Source: Sphaerulina vaccinii (lineage: Eukaryota; Ascomycota; Dothideomycetes; Mycosphaerellales; Mycosphaerellaceae). Taken from it: a stretch of DNA of 64,000 nt. Position numbers and translations under genes: made by a program. This document shows positions 42,301-54,112 of the stretch, in pieces (position 1 is the stretch's first letter; each line of letters opens with the position of its first letter). Where the stretch lies: NCBI GenBank assembly GCA_022570795.1, contig JAKUDP010000012.1:806001-870000 (forward strand), given 5' to 3'. Below the pieces are notes generated by a model. That model was not told the DNA's origin, ran no database searches, and saw nothing but the letters and a program-made list of their open reading frames with translations.

Positions 42301-45300
42301 CTTTTTTTATAGTTTTTAAATATTATTTTAGATAGTTATAAAGTTCTATATTCTATTTATAGCTTTTTTTATTAATCTAAATCTAGGTATCTTTTCTACT
42401 TTTACCTAGATATAGATAGTAGTATATATAGGCTAAGTAGGTTACTAGAATAGTATAGAATATATTTAGTATTATATTCTAAGTTTTATTAAAAGCTTAG
42501 TTAGATAGAAAGTATAAAATTAAATTAGAATTAAGTTATAATTATAAAAAAGTTTCTATATCTCTTTCTATATATTTATTTAAATAAAAAAATAAAAGTA
42601 GCTTTATAAGCTTTAAAAAATAGTAACTTAATCTAGAAGAACTATTTTTCTATAGATTCTTTCTATAATTAGAATTCTAAGAAATATATTAATAGTAGGT
42701 AATAAAATATAGCTAAATATAAAAAATATTTAAATTTAAAAACTTTATAAAAAACTTAACTATAAAATAGTAGATCTCTATATAGTTTTATATATTATTA
42801 TAACTAATATATACTAACTCGAGCTACTAGCTAGTATATATAATATCTTCTATATAAATCTTCTATAACTTACTAAGTATAATATTATAATAATATAAAT
42901 TTTTTCTAGTAAAAATTAAAAAAAATTAAAATAGCTATAAATAAAAAAAATATAAAGATAATAAAGTAGACTATACTAAATATACTAGATAGTTAGTAGA
43001 CTAGGAGAACTAAGTATACTATTAGATATAATATCTAATAGAAAAATAGTACTACTATAAATAAGCTATATATTAATTTTAAAAGTATTTATAAAAAATT
43101 ATTAACTATATACTACTATTTAAATTCTTAAGTATCTAGACTTCTACTAGGTTAGAAGCTAGTTAGAATAGCTAAAGTTATTAATACTAATACTAGTACT
43201 AAAATTAAAACTAAAGCTAGTATATCTATTACTATAGCTCTACCTAGTAATACTATTATACCTACTATAAAAAACTTATACTACTATAAAGTCTAAAATA
43301 CTCTATCTAGTTAAAGTAATAAACTAGAGAACTATACTAAGTAGAACTTCTATATTATAGATAATATAAAATAAAATAGTAGATATAAATATATTACTAT
43401 TACTATATTACTATAACTAGAAGTAGTATAGATCTTTAGTTACTAGTATAATATTACTAGTATAGATAAATAAAAATAAAAAAATAAATATAAAAAAGTA
43501 TATATAAAACTAATATAGGTTTACTAGAAGAAAAAATAATAAGTTATAAAAAAATAAAATTTTTTATAAAGCTTATAGATTTAGTTAGGCTTCTAGAAGC
43601 TATATTAAATAAATAGAATAATAGCTTTATTCTAGCTTTCTTTTTTATAAAAATAATATTAGAAAATAAGAACTCTATTTTTTTAAATACTAAATATAAA
43701 AAAACTTTCTAAAAAGCTTTATAAAATATAAACTCTAATTATAAAGACTTACTTCTAGACTACTAAGTTAATATTTAAAATATATTTTCTAACTTAGGCT
43801 CTTAGCTAGGCTAAGTAGTATCTACTATAATAATAAATTAGTATATATTTAATTAACTTATATAGAAAGTCTAAGTATTTTCTCTATTCTAGCTATCTAG
43901 CTAATTTATATTTTAATAGATAGAATACTATTAGAAAATAGTACTATTATAGTAGATATATATTCTATATAAAATATAAAGTAAAAAAAAAAGTAGAAAT
44001 ATAAAAAAGAAAAGTAACTAAGTATAAAGCTAGTACTAAGCTAATACTTTAGATACTAATATTTTAGATATCGAAATATCTAAACTAGCTAATATTACTT
44101 TATAGTTTTAATTTATAATAAATACTATCTAAGCTTTTAAAATCTATAATTAGATAGTATATCTATAGACTTTCTTAGAATCTAAGCTTATTACTAGTTT
44201 TTTCTATAAATATACTTTAATTATTAAATAGATTATTTTTAGTAAATTTTTTTTTAAAATAATTAGAAAGTATAGAAAAAGTATATTATTAAAAAATATT
44301 ATAAAGTAGACTACTTTATAAATATTACTTTCTAGAGTACTTAGATAGCTTCTATACTATTTTTTATACTATTAATAATAATATTAAAAATCTTTTCTAT
44401 AAGTTTTATACTAATTTCTAAATATAGCCTAACTAATTTATAAAATACTAACTATATTTATAAGCTTTTTTAGGCTCTTCTAGAAAAAATCTATTTTAAG
44501 CTATATATTACTTATAAGATTTATCTAAATAAGCCTAATAGCTATAAGCTATTTAAGAATATTTTAACTACTATAAAGAAAAAAGCTTTTAGTTATAATA
44601 CTCTATATACTATAAAGAATCTAGATACTATAGCTTATATTAAGAATTTTAAAGCTTTATTAACTAAAGCTACTATTTTAAATAAACTAGTTCTAGTTTG
44701 CTTTAATCTTCTAAATAGATTTACTAGTTTAGATACTATTATAGATACTTTTACTTATAATATAAACTAGCTTACTATTAATAACTAAGCTTTTATATAA
44801 AAGATAATAAATACTTATCTAGTTAACTTATTTATAGCCTAGTACTAGTAAATCTATATAAATACTATATAGCTTTATAATTCTAAATAGTCTAGCTAGA
44901 ATAATACTAGTAATAATCTATATATAGTTTCTAATACTACTAGAAGCTTTAGAGTAGATACTAGCTAGATAATAAGTATAAATCTATAGAAATATAAAAA
45001 TACTATTTTTTTTATAAATATCTAGATAAGTACTTACTATATAAACTATACTATTATAAAGCTATTCTATTCTAACTTAGTTTAAGAAATACTACTAGAT
45101 CTATAGAAATATATAAAATTATTTTTATTATAAAAAGCTTATTATAAGTATAGTAGCTACTTATTATAGTTCCTACTAATAGGTAGGTCTACTAGAATTA
45201 GAATATCTAAAGTAGAAAGACTATTTTCTCTAATTTTTTTATTTTTAAAAAATTAAAAAAAGTAACTTAGATCTCTCTACTCTCTCTACTTTTAAAAAAT

Positions 45301-45520
45301 TAAAAAAAGTACTAAAAAAAATCTCTTTTATATATATAAGTAATAAGTATTATAGTTATAAATAGTTATTATATATAACTTACTATTCTATCTTACTAAT
45401 TAGAATATAAAAACCTTTTTTATTTACTTCTTTATAAATATATTAATAAGCTCTAACTAGATTAAGCTTAGCCTCTACTTAGTAAAATTATTAGATCTTC
45501 TATAACCTAATAGCTTTATA
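39060..45520. mobile_element. RIP-saturated repeat block, left part
   Basis: About 6.4 kb of AT-rich DNA in which CpA and TpG are almost absent and TpA dominates; for example, 41041-41100 and 42001-42060 contain neither CA nor TG. No normal gene is present. The sequence is presumably several layers of old transposons. Apart from the gag-like frame at 44480-44860, I cannot assign elements. It is more degraded than the copia element to its right, which still keeps GC-containing codons, suggesting greater age or more RIP cycles. Confidence 0.75.
44480..44860 (+). mobile_element. Gag-like remnant of an older retrotransposon
   Basis: In the most AT-rich stretch, one plus-strand frame runs 96 codons without a stop from 44480 to the TAG at 44768-44770, then continues with only TAG/TAA interruptions to about 44860. 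It contains AYIKNFKALLTKATILNK and RFTSLDTIIDTFTYNIN, a pattern like the capsid part of copia-type Gag. The later stops are of the kind CAG/CAA/TGG become under RIP. Assignment is tentative. Confidence 0.35.
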
Positions 45521-46162
45521 TATTAAAAATATAAGCTTAACTTTAGACTATTAGGTTAGATCTAGTATTAGGTAGTTAATTATATAATTATATTATATAA
45601 CTTAAATTATATAATCTTATATCTAGATCGATATATAGAGTTATATAACTAGATTATATAACTAGACCCGCCTAGAAGCTTCTAGTATCTTCTAGAGCAT
45701 TCTAGTAATCGATACCTAGGCTACTAGGCTTACGGCTATAGGCTTATATAAGCTTACTATAGTAGTTTCTAGTATATTCTACGATTCTAGAGTCCTAGAA
45801 AGCTATAGAATACTATAGAACGCCTATTAGTAAGCGATCTATCTAGGAGGTTCTAAGACCTTCTAGAGACTTCTATTCTATTCCTAATTAGTTCTAGAGG
45901 CCTCGTAAGCTAGCGTAGCTTAGTGTACGTATACGCGTACTATAGAACCTTCTAGTAAAGCTATAGGAGGGTATATAAGGACCTATAGAGTCCCCTCTAG
46001 ATAGCTAACTCTAATACTAAGAATTCTTCGACTCTCTACTACTACTACTACTACTACCTATCTACCTACAAGCTTCTATAGCTTTCTACGACATTCTATA
46101 CCGAGATACGACCTATATCTACCCGAAATACCTCCGAGAAAGCTTCCGCCACTCTATTTTCA
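45521..46162 (+). repeat. Copia element 1, left LTR (direct orientation)
   Basis: 642 bp from TATTAAAAATATAAGC (terminal TG probably mutated to TA) to ACTCTATTTTCA. Two further copies lie at 50842-51493 (inverted) and 51498-52158 (direct). A TATA box (TATATAAG, about 45972-45979) lies ~190 bp before the LTR end and points toward gag-pol, so this LTR is correctly oriented as the 5' LTR. An ACT trinucleotide run near 46038-46055 varies in length between copies. No 5-bp target duplication is evident with the right LTR (flanks TTATA and ACAAG). Confidence 0.8.
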
Positions 46163-46180
46163 AAAGGTTATAAGCCCGGC
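46163..46180 (+). other. Primer-binding site matching the initiator tRNA-Met anticodon region
   Basis: Directly after the 5' LTR comes AAAGGTTATAAGCCCGGC. GGTTATAAGCCC (46166-46177) is complementary, with one G-to-A difference, to the anticodon-loop region GGGCUCAUAACC of initiator tRNA-Met. The classical 3'-CCA complement (TGG first) is absent. Drosophila copia is known to prime from this internal site of a cleaved initiator tRNA. Confidence 0.7.
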
Positions 46181-49100
46181 AAGCCAAATTACCCGATTTG
46201 GACTAGTGAAACCTTAATCCAATCTTAATATATCTTTAGATTCAATCGATATCTCGACGACTATTCGTCTCTATAGGACGATCGGACCGGATTTAGAATC
46301 GCCCGAACGCGCTCTATCGAACTACGATTATAGAATATTTTTCTAGAGAGCCTGTAGCCGTCAAAAGTCCCTTTTGCGCCGTGCGATCGAGAGGTCGAAA
46401 AACATAGTTTATTAGTAGTATAAAAGCCTAGACGCACCTACTAGGAAAGCAATATACTTATTAGTATTATTAGTAAAGTCCGAACTTAAAGCAAATAGCT
46501 AGAAAGTAGAATTCTATCTAAGTTTCTCTCTCTAGAAAGAGCTATAATCTATAAGTTTAAAACTATAAGTTTATAGCTCTAGAGTTCTTCGAATATCTAT
46601 AATATCTCTAAGTAATAAAACCTTTACTTTCGCACGCCTAAAGAGCTAAGAAAACTACGAAATCTAGGCCCTTAGGATGCGTTCCTACCTAACTAAAAAG
46701 GGATATATTAGTACGCTCGAAAATAATATAAATAATACTACTATTATATCTAAAGCTCTCGCAGCTATTAGGTTAGGAGTAGAGGACGGGCCGTTGCTTC
46801 AAATATCTAATAAAGCGACGGCTAAAGAGGCGTAGACTGTACTAGAAGAGTTATATTCGCCTAAAGGATTTAACTCTAAGTTCTTACTTTATAAAGAACT
46901 ATTCGAGACTATACTCGAAAGTGCAGGCTCTATAGAGTTCTATACTAATACTATTCGGCGCCTATACGATTAATTAAAGGCAAAGGGAGTAGAGCTACCT
47001 AAGCAAGTTATTATAGCTTGGACTCTAAACAACCTAACCGAAGAGTACGACTCTTTTATTACTTCTATAACTCAAAACCTAAGAAGTAACAAAGACGCCT
47101 TCTCTATAGAGACTCTATTCTCGAATATACTCGACGAATCTAGAAGATATAATATAAAAGAAATAGCGTTATATTCAGACTCTAGAAAACCGAGAAACAA
47201 GAACTCTAGAGGTCCTAAACGACTAAATAAAAAGGGCCCTAGAGACTCTACTAAGTACTGCTCGCACTGCAAGAAAGAGGGGCATCTAGTAGAAAAGTGC
47301 TACGAGAAACACCCGGAGTTACGACCTAGTTGGTAGAAAGATCCTAAAGGCTCTAATAAAAAGTCTAATTCTTCGAAGAATACTACTAGTACTAGCTCTA
47401 AAGAAGATGCGCTAGTTACTACTAGTATTAACGAGTCTGACGAGGAAGTCGAAGTACTATACTCGTCTATAATCGAAGAGATAGAGCCTACTCTAGAAGG
47501 TTCTAGAACCGAAGATTCGCAAAATAGCCAAACTGCGATTCTAGAAAGTACGATTCTAGAAAGTTCTAGAACTAATAAGAAAAGCGAGACTATAGCTTTC
47601 TTAGATTCTAGAAACAATTCTAGAGCCGAAAACAACTCTAGAGAACCCTAGATCTTAGACTCGGGTACTAGCCGATATATTATTAGTAATAAGTCCTACT
47701 TTACGACTTTTACTAATAAGAATACTACAATAAAGTAGGGTAACGCGGGCTCTATAATAAGTAGAGGTATAGACGATATTAAGATTAAATTTAGTAATAC
47801 TAATAAAGTTGCAATTCTAATAAATTGCCTATATAGTCCCGAGTTCTTACTTAATCTTATTAGTTTATTGCAACTAGATAACTATAAGACTAAGGCCCTA
47901 CTAAAAGACGGTGTAATCGAGCTATATAGCTCTAAGAACGACTTATTAACTAAGTCCTATAAGGACAAGTCGCTCTATAAGCTAAATATAGCTATCCCGT
48001 CTAATAATAAGAACTCTAGAAATTCTAGAAACAAAGAAATTGCTCTAACTATAGAGTCTAAAAGCGACGCCGAGATTTAGTATAATAGGCTAGGATATAT
48101 TAGCAATTCTATACTAAAATCTATAGGTTTCAAAGTCGAGAAACCTATAAGTCCTAAATGCGAGGTATATATTAATAGCAAATATACTCGAAAGCCTAGT
48201 CGCTTAATAATAGAGAAAGCTAATAGCTATCTAGACAAAGTAAGCTACGATATTTGCGGCCCTATCGAGCCTCCTACTAAGTAAGGCTATTATTACTTTA
48301 TTAGTCTAATAGATAGTTATTCTCGGTTTCTAGAAGCCGATCTAATAAAACAAAAATTAGAAGCTTATTCTAAGATTAAAGACTTTAAGTTACAAGCTAA
48401 AAATTCTTTATCTAATACTTTTAAAAGACTATACCTTAAAGTATTTAAAAGTAATAATACTGCCGAGCTAACTAGTAATAAGTTAGAGAATCTATTAAAA
48501 GAAAGTAGTATAAAATACAAACTTAGTAGTTCTTATAATTCTAAATAAAATAGTCTTATAGAACGACCTAATAGAATACTACTAAATAAGGTACGCGCTC
48601 TATTAATAGAGGCTAGCCTCCCTAAATACTTTTAGGGAGAGGCGCTAGAAGCTGCGGTCTATCTATATAATAGAACACCGCATTCGTTACTTAATAATAA
48701 GTCGCTCTATAAGATTCGCTATAATAAGCTTTCTAACTTAGATAATATTCGAGTTTTTAGATCTATAGCCTATTACTCTAGATCTAAGCCTAAGAAACTA
48801 GATTCTAGAGTATATAAAGTAATCTTTATAGGCTATAGCAATACGAAAAATAATAAGCTTTACAACTTAGAAAGAAAGTAAGTAGTTTGGGCTAGGGATA
48901 TTACTATACTAGAAGGATAGTTCTATAGCTTTCCAAAGGTAGAACTTATTACTCCGAGTAGTATAGTACCCCTAGAAAGCCTAGAAAAGCTAGTAACTCC
49001 TAACAAGCCTATAGAAACTTCGAATAATAGAGAAAATTCGTCTATTCTAGAAGACTCTAGAAACTCGTTATAAAGTTCTAGGACTTTAGGACGTAATAGT

Positions 49101-50841
49101 ACGCCTATAGATTAAGCTAGAACTAGTATAGAAAACCTATATAACAAAGAACCCGACGAGTTATTAGATAATTATAAAGTTTCTAGAAAGTTGTAAAAAC
49201 TCGACTTAGGAGAAGCTACTTCTAGAGGTTCTAGAACTCTAGAAGACGACGGTTTAGATAACGAACTAGCGCTATATACTTATTACCTTACTAGTAATAG
49301 TATAGACAATCCTATAACCTATAAAGAGGCGCTAAGAATAGATAAAGAAGGCTAGACTAAATCGATATCTAGTAAGATTAGCGACCTTAATAAGCTTAAT
49401 ACTTAGACTTTAGTTGATCTACCTAAAGGTAGAAAAGCTATAAAAGAGAGGTAGGTCTATAAGACTAAAAGAATACTCTATAGTAAGCTTATTAAGTAGA
49501 AAAGTAGGTAGGTTACTAAGGGATTTAAGTAGGTACTAGGTCTCGATTATAATAATACTTTTAGTAATACCTACTACTCTAAAACTTGGCGTTCCTTATT
49601 CTATTACGCAGCCTCTAAGAACTACAAAATTAAGTAAATAGATATAAAACTTACTTTTCCTAATAGTTCTATAGATAAGGAGATATATATCGAACAATCT
49701 AAAGAATTTGAAGTTAAAAGGCAAGAATATAAAGTCTATTGCCTTAATATAGCTTTATATAGCTTGAAACAAGCTAGTAGGTAGTAGTACTTATACCTAA
49801 AATCTATACTAGCTAAGTTTAGCTTTATTTCTTTAATAAAAGATAGCGCTACCTTTAGAAATGCGCAAATAGAAGTCTATATAATATATTATATCGACAA
49901 TATACTTATATTTAGTCCGACTCTAGAACTAGCATCCGAATTTAAGTCTAATATTAAGAAATATCTAGAGATAGAAGACTTAGGCGCTACAAAGACCTAT
50001 TTAGGAATCGAGGTTTCTAGAGATTGCTCTAATAGAACTATAACCTTATTATAGAAGGGTTATCTATTAAAGATTCTAGAGTAATATAATAAGAAAGGAC
50101 TAAACTCTATTTCTATACCTATATATAGAACAAAGCGTATATCTAGAAAAAGCTAAGAATCTAGCTAGCTATAATAATATTAAAGTATTTTAAAAAGAGG
50201 TTAGTACTCTTATCTATTTAGCGACTAAAATATAGCCGGATATAGCCTATACTATAGGTTCTATTATACAATTTATATCTAATTTAGACTAATTATACTT
50301 TAAAGCTCTTAATAGAATTTAGAAATATCTAAACAACTCTAAGTCTATAGATAAAGCGCTTATATATAAGGCGCAATCTAAGCCCCTACCTATTAGATAT
50401 AGTAATATAGATTAGAGGGGAGATTATACTACTTGCAAATCGACTATAGGTTATATTTTCTTATTAGAGTAATAAGCGCCTATAAGTTAGCGTTCTATAC
50501 TATAAAAGGCTATTATACTATCTAGTTGCGAGGCCAAGTATATAGCTCTAAAAGAGGCTATAAAAGAAGCAATCTTTCTTAGAGATATCTATAAGAAAAT
50601 AGATATAAATACTAAAATAATTAAGATCTATACTAATAGTAACTCGGCTATAGAACTAGCTAAGAACCCCGAATACTATACCAAATCTAAGTATATTAAT
50701 ATATAATATTACTTTATATAGAATATATATAAGTAGAGCTTAATAGAGCTAGTTTAGGTATCTACTAGAGAATAAGTAGTAGATATTCTAATAAAAGCTC
50801 TAGATTTGCAATTGTTTTCTACTCTATATAATTATCTATAT
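46163..50841 (+). mobile_element. Copia element 1, internal gag-pol region, inactivated
   Basis: Ty1/copia order on the plus strand. Gag ends in a CCHC knuckle (47259-47300, CSHCKKEGHLVEKC). Protease has DSGTS at 47658. The pre-integrase motif (NRLGYIS after a TAG at 48078) is followed by integrase (first catalytic Asp at 48249, second now Asn at 48453, Glu at 48561). Reverse transcriptase has YIDN at 49890-49901 instead of YIDD, and RNase H has SSCEAKYIALKEA from 50521. Gag to RT share one frame; a frameshift lies between about 50101 and 50137. Stops are overwhelmingly TAG or TAA where Trp or Gln is expected, fitting G-to-A and C-to-T changes at TpG/CpA. Two active-site Asp-to-Asn changes add to the damage. 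The element cannot move by itself. Confidence 0.85.
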
Positions 50842-51493
50842 TAAAAATAGAGTTGTAGAAGCTTTCTTAGAGGTATTTCGGGTAGATATAGGTCGTATCT
50901 CGGCGTAGAATGTCGTAGAAAGCTATAGAAGCTTGTAGATAGATAGGTAGTAGTAGTAGTAGAGAGTCGAAGAATTCTTAGTATTAGAGTTAGCTATCTA
51001 GAGGAGACTCTATAGGTCTTTATATACCCTCCTATAGCTTTACTAGAAGGTTCTATAGTACGCGTATACATATGCTAAGCCACGCTAGCTTACGCGGCCT
51101 CTAGGACTAATTAGGAATAGAATAGAAGTTCCTAGAAGGTCTTAGAACCTCCTAGATAGATCGCTTACTAATAGGCGTTCTATAGTGTTCTATAGCTTTC
51201 TAGGACTCTAGAATCGTAGAATATACTAGAAACTACTATAGTAAGCTTATATAAGTATATAGCTATAAGCCTAGTAGTCTAGATATCGATTACTAGAATG
51301 CTCTAGAAGATGCTAGAAGCCTCTAGGCGGGTCTAGTTATATAATTATATAGTTATATAATCTAGTTATATAACTCTATATATCGATCTAGATATAAGAT
51401 TATATAACTCAAGTTATATAATCTAATTATATAATCGACTACCTAATACTAGATCTAACCTAATAGTTTAAAGTTAAGCTTATATTTTTAATA
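50842..51493 (-). repeat. Copia element 1 family LTR, inverted copy
   Basis: Reverse complement of the 45521-46162 LTR: it begins TAAAAATAGAG (the LTR 3' end read backwards) and ends ATATTTTTAATA. It abuts the last pol codons directly, at the position where a direct 3' LTR would be expected, with no polypurine tract or primer site between. It forms a head-to-head pair with the next LTR. Confidence 0.85.
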
Positions 51494-51497
51494 GTAT

Positions 51498-52158
51498 TAT
51501 TAAAAATATAAGCTTAACTTTGGACTATTAGGTTAGATCTGGCGTTGGGTAGTCGATTACATAATCAGGTCACGTGATCCGAGTTATGTAAGTATAGGTC
51601 TATATCGACCTATATAGTTATATAACTAGATTATATAATTATATAATTATATAACTAGACCTGCCTAGAGGCTTCTAGCATCTTCTAGAGCATTCTAGTA
51701 ATCGATATCTAGACTACTAGGCTTATAGCTATAGGCTTATATAAGCTTACTATAGTAGTTTCTAGTATATTCTACGATTCTAGAGTCCTAGAAAGCTATA
51801 GAATACTATAGAACGCCTATTAGTAAGCGATCTATCTAGGAGGTTCTAAGACCTTCTAGGGACTTCTATTCTATTCCCGATTAGTCCTAGAGGCCGCGTA
51901 AGCTAGCGTGGCTTAGCATACGCATACGCGTACTATAGAACCTTCTAGTAAAGCTATAGGAGGGTATATAAGGACCTATAGAGTCTCCTCTAGATAGCTA
52001 ACTCTAATACTAAGAATTCTTCGACTCTCTACTACTACTACTACTACTACTACCTATCTACCTACAAGCTTCTATAGCTTTCTACGACATTCTACGCCGA
52101 GATACGACCTATATCTACCCGAAATACCTCTGAGAAAGCTTCTGCCACTCTATTTTCA
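51498..52158 (+). repeat. Copia element 1 family LTR, direct copy, least mutated
   Basis: 661 bp in the same orientation as the 5' LTR, from TATTAAAAATATAAGC to ACTCTATTTTCA, separated from the inverted LTR by only GTAT. Its 5' part (about 51530-51600) keeps many CA and TG dinucleotides, including a CACGTG palindrome, that are lost in the other copies. It is either the true 3' LTR displaced by the inverted copy or a separate solo LTR. Confidence 0.85.
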
Positions 52159-53058
52159 ACAAGTATAATACTAGAAAAGCAATCTAATACTAGAGATAAG
52201 AATTCTAAGTATCTTTTTATAATCTAAAAGTATCTATATTTAAATAAAGACTTTAGTTTTATTCTAGTCTATTATACTATTTAAAGTCTCTTATAGATAG
52301 TAGGTCTCAAAAAATTATAAATTATAGATAATTTATTAGAAATAGGTATATTTTCTATAATAAACTATCTCTATATCTTATAGCTATTTCTTAGTAATCT
52401 ACTTTTTTAAGTAGGTCGATAATTTATTCTATTAGCCTATATTTCTTCGAAGTCTATTAAAAAGCTAGAAAAATAAGTGCTACTTATTAGTATTTACTAT
52501 AGATATACTTAGATAGTTTTATCTAACTATAATTACTAGAAAGTAAATTAGATTATAAAAGCTTAATATATATCTTTTTAAAAAAAGATAGAAAAAGATC
52601 TATATAGTAGTAATAAAATATTACTTAGCTAGAGAAAACTAAAGCTAATATAATAGTATATATCTAAAAAGTATTATACTATAATATATATTCTATACTA
52701 TTATCTAAATAATATTCTAAAATAATATAATAGCTATAGTAGTAAGTACTAGTATTATTTCTAATATATATCTACTACTAATAGCGCTACTTTCCTATAC
52801 TATAATTATATATATTCTATTATCTATATTCTATATCTCCTTAGTAACTAGTTTAATACTAAAGCTTAATAGAAGATTATTCTAATCTACTTTTATATAT
52901 TTAGCTTCTTTACTTATATAATTCTAGATATACGAACTCTACTCTAGTACTATAGTTTTATAGAGTAAATTATAGTAAGTTCTAAATACTAACTTGCCGA
53001 AGTCTCTATTACTATTCCTAGTTTTGCTATTACTATTCTCTCCTTCTATATACTATAG
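52159..53058. other. RIP-mutated AT-rich sequence, unassigned
   Basis: CpA/TpG-poor sequence like that left of the copia element. No frame could be recognised. GC content rises toward the right end. Confidence 0.55.
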
Positions 53059-53532
53059 TTATAAATATATAATTTGTATATAGGCAAGTAGAATAACTAC
53101 GAAATTGCTATACCTCGTCAAACTAAATCTAACTCTATAATCCTCTTAGCTATCTAGATATAGCTCTTCTAGGGCAATATAGCCCTCCTAGGTAACAAAC
53201 TTATTATCTATTCCTAGATCAATCTTAATATTGTTACTATTATAGGTAGGGTTAAAGGTCGCTAGGAAGAGGGCCGAGTCGCCAGAGTAGAGAGGAAAGT
53301 ATACTCGAGAGGTTGGAATACTCTAGATATAGAGGCTAAATATATCGACCTCCGGGTCGTTTAACATAGCGCATTCTATTATATTGCGATCGGAGAATAT
53401 AAGGTTTATATAGGAGAAGTTATTGTCGACAGGTCCTGCGCCTTATTGTCTAATAGAAGAGTCCAATTCGGGTCGTTACTAGGCGAAGGCTAGTATGCCG
53501 GTAGCTAGTGCCACTAGGAAGAAGGAGTACAT
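53059..53532 (-). pseudogene. Secreted-protein gene inactivated by six RIP-type stops
   Basis: From ATG 53532 one minus-strand frame runs 157 codons to TAA at 53061-53059. It opens with MYSFFLVALATGILAFA, a convincing signal peptide. Six internal stops interrupt it, all TAG or TAA and none TGA, the first two adjacent right after the signal peptide. Between stops the peptide is varied and protein-like, e.g. GPVDNNFSYINLIFSDRN, IPTSRVYFPLYSGDSALF and EGYIALEELYLDS. This is what C-to-T at CAG/CAA and G-to-A at TGG would produce, with the frame kept open by the absence of indels. Some CA dinucleotides survive, so mutation was partial. The family is not recognised. The gene sits at the right flank of the transposon island and was probably lost through RIP spreading or an earlier duplication. 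Confidence 0.6.
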
Positions 53533-53840
53533 ATCTCGTAAAAAGTCCTCGAATTGCTTTCGTAGAAGGCTCTTATAAGAATTATTAATGCACCTAATTA
53601 TATAGTCTCTAAAGCGGCCAAGGTTGATTTACTATACTATGAGGTTGTTAGTATCGCCTAATAATGCTCGCTATGCAGACACAAGAAGTCCTCAGACTGC
53701 GCTCGCTAGAAGTTCAAGGCCTTACTAAGTGTTATGCGAGCCGATTGGGCAAGTTATCGTATATGCTTTCGCGGGCGGTAGCACAACATTAACGATCGTT
53801 CGACTATAGATACAGTAGCATCTCCTAGACTGTCCAGGTG
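53533..53840. other. Transition from AT-rich to normal composition
   Basis: About 300 bp in which CpA/TpG frequencies return to normal around 53640. No gene seen. Confidence 0.5.
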
Positions 53841-54040
53841 TCAGAACATTAGCGCAGACCCGTGTGGGATGAGTGAGGTAAAGCAGAATCCTATTAGATC
53901 CGAGGACCTGATTTGAGGAAAGCGGTTTATCGCCTCGGCCAGTACCTTGGCTTGCGCCTGGGCGTACTTAGCGCGACGTGGCGAAGGATCCATGCCAAGG
54001 TGATAGGCGCGACTCTTCGGCACGGCTCCGTACGGAGGGC
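53841..54040 (-). pseudogene. Possible enoyl-CoA hydratase/isomerase C-terminal fragment
   Basis: A minus-strand open segment begins just after a plausible TTGCAG acceptor near 54042 and ends with TGA at 53841. The stretch AQAQAKVLAEAINRFPQ resembles the helix near the end of crotonase-fold enzymes (typically LA.EIA.FPQ). The rest (PPYGAVPKSRAYHLGMDPS before it, SSDLIGFCF after it) is not diagnostic. No 5' part of the gene is present in the window. Its closeness to an acyl-CoA dehydrogenase fragment supports the reading but does not prove it. Confidence 0.35.
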
Positions 54041-54112
54041 TGCAATCTTGTGTTAACGTCTCGGATTTGGTCTGCTACACTGATAAGTGTCTATAGGATG
54101 TAGCATACTAAC

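Noticed and set aside
45521..52158. A complete copia element bounded by the left LTR and the right direct LTR with target duplication
   Set aside because: Flanking five bases differ (TTATA and ACAAG), and an inverted LTR intervenes, so a simple intact insertion is not supported.
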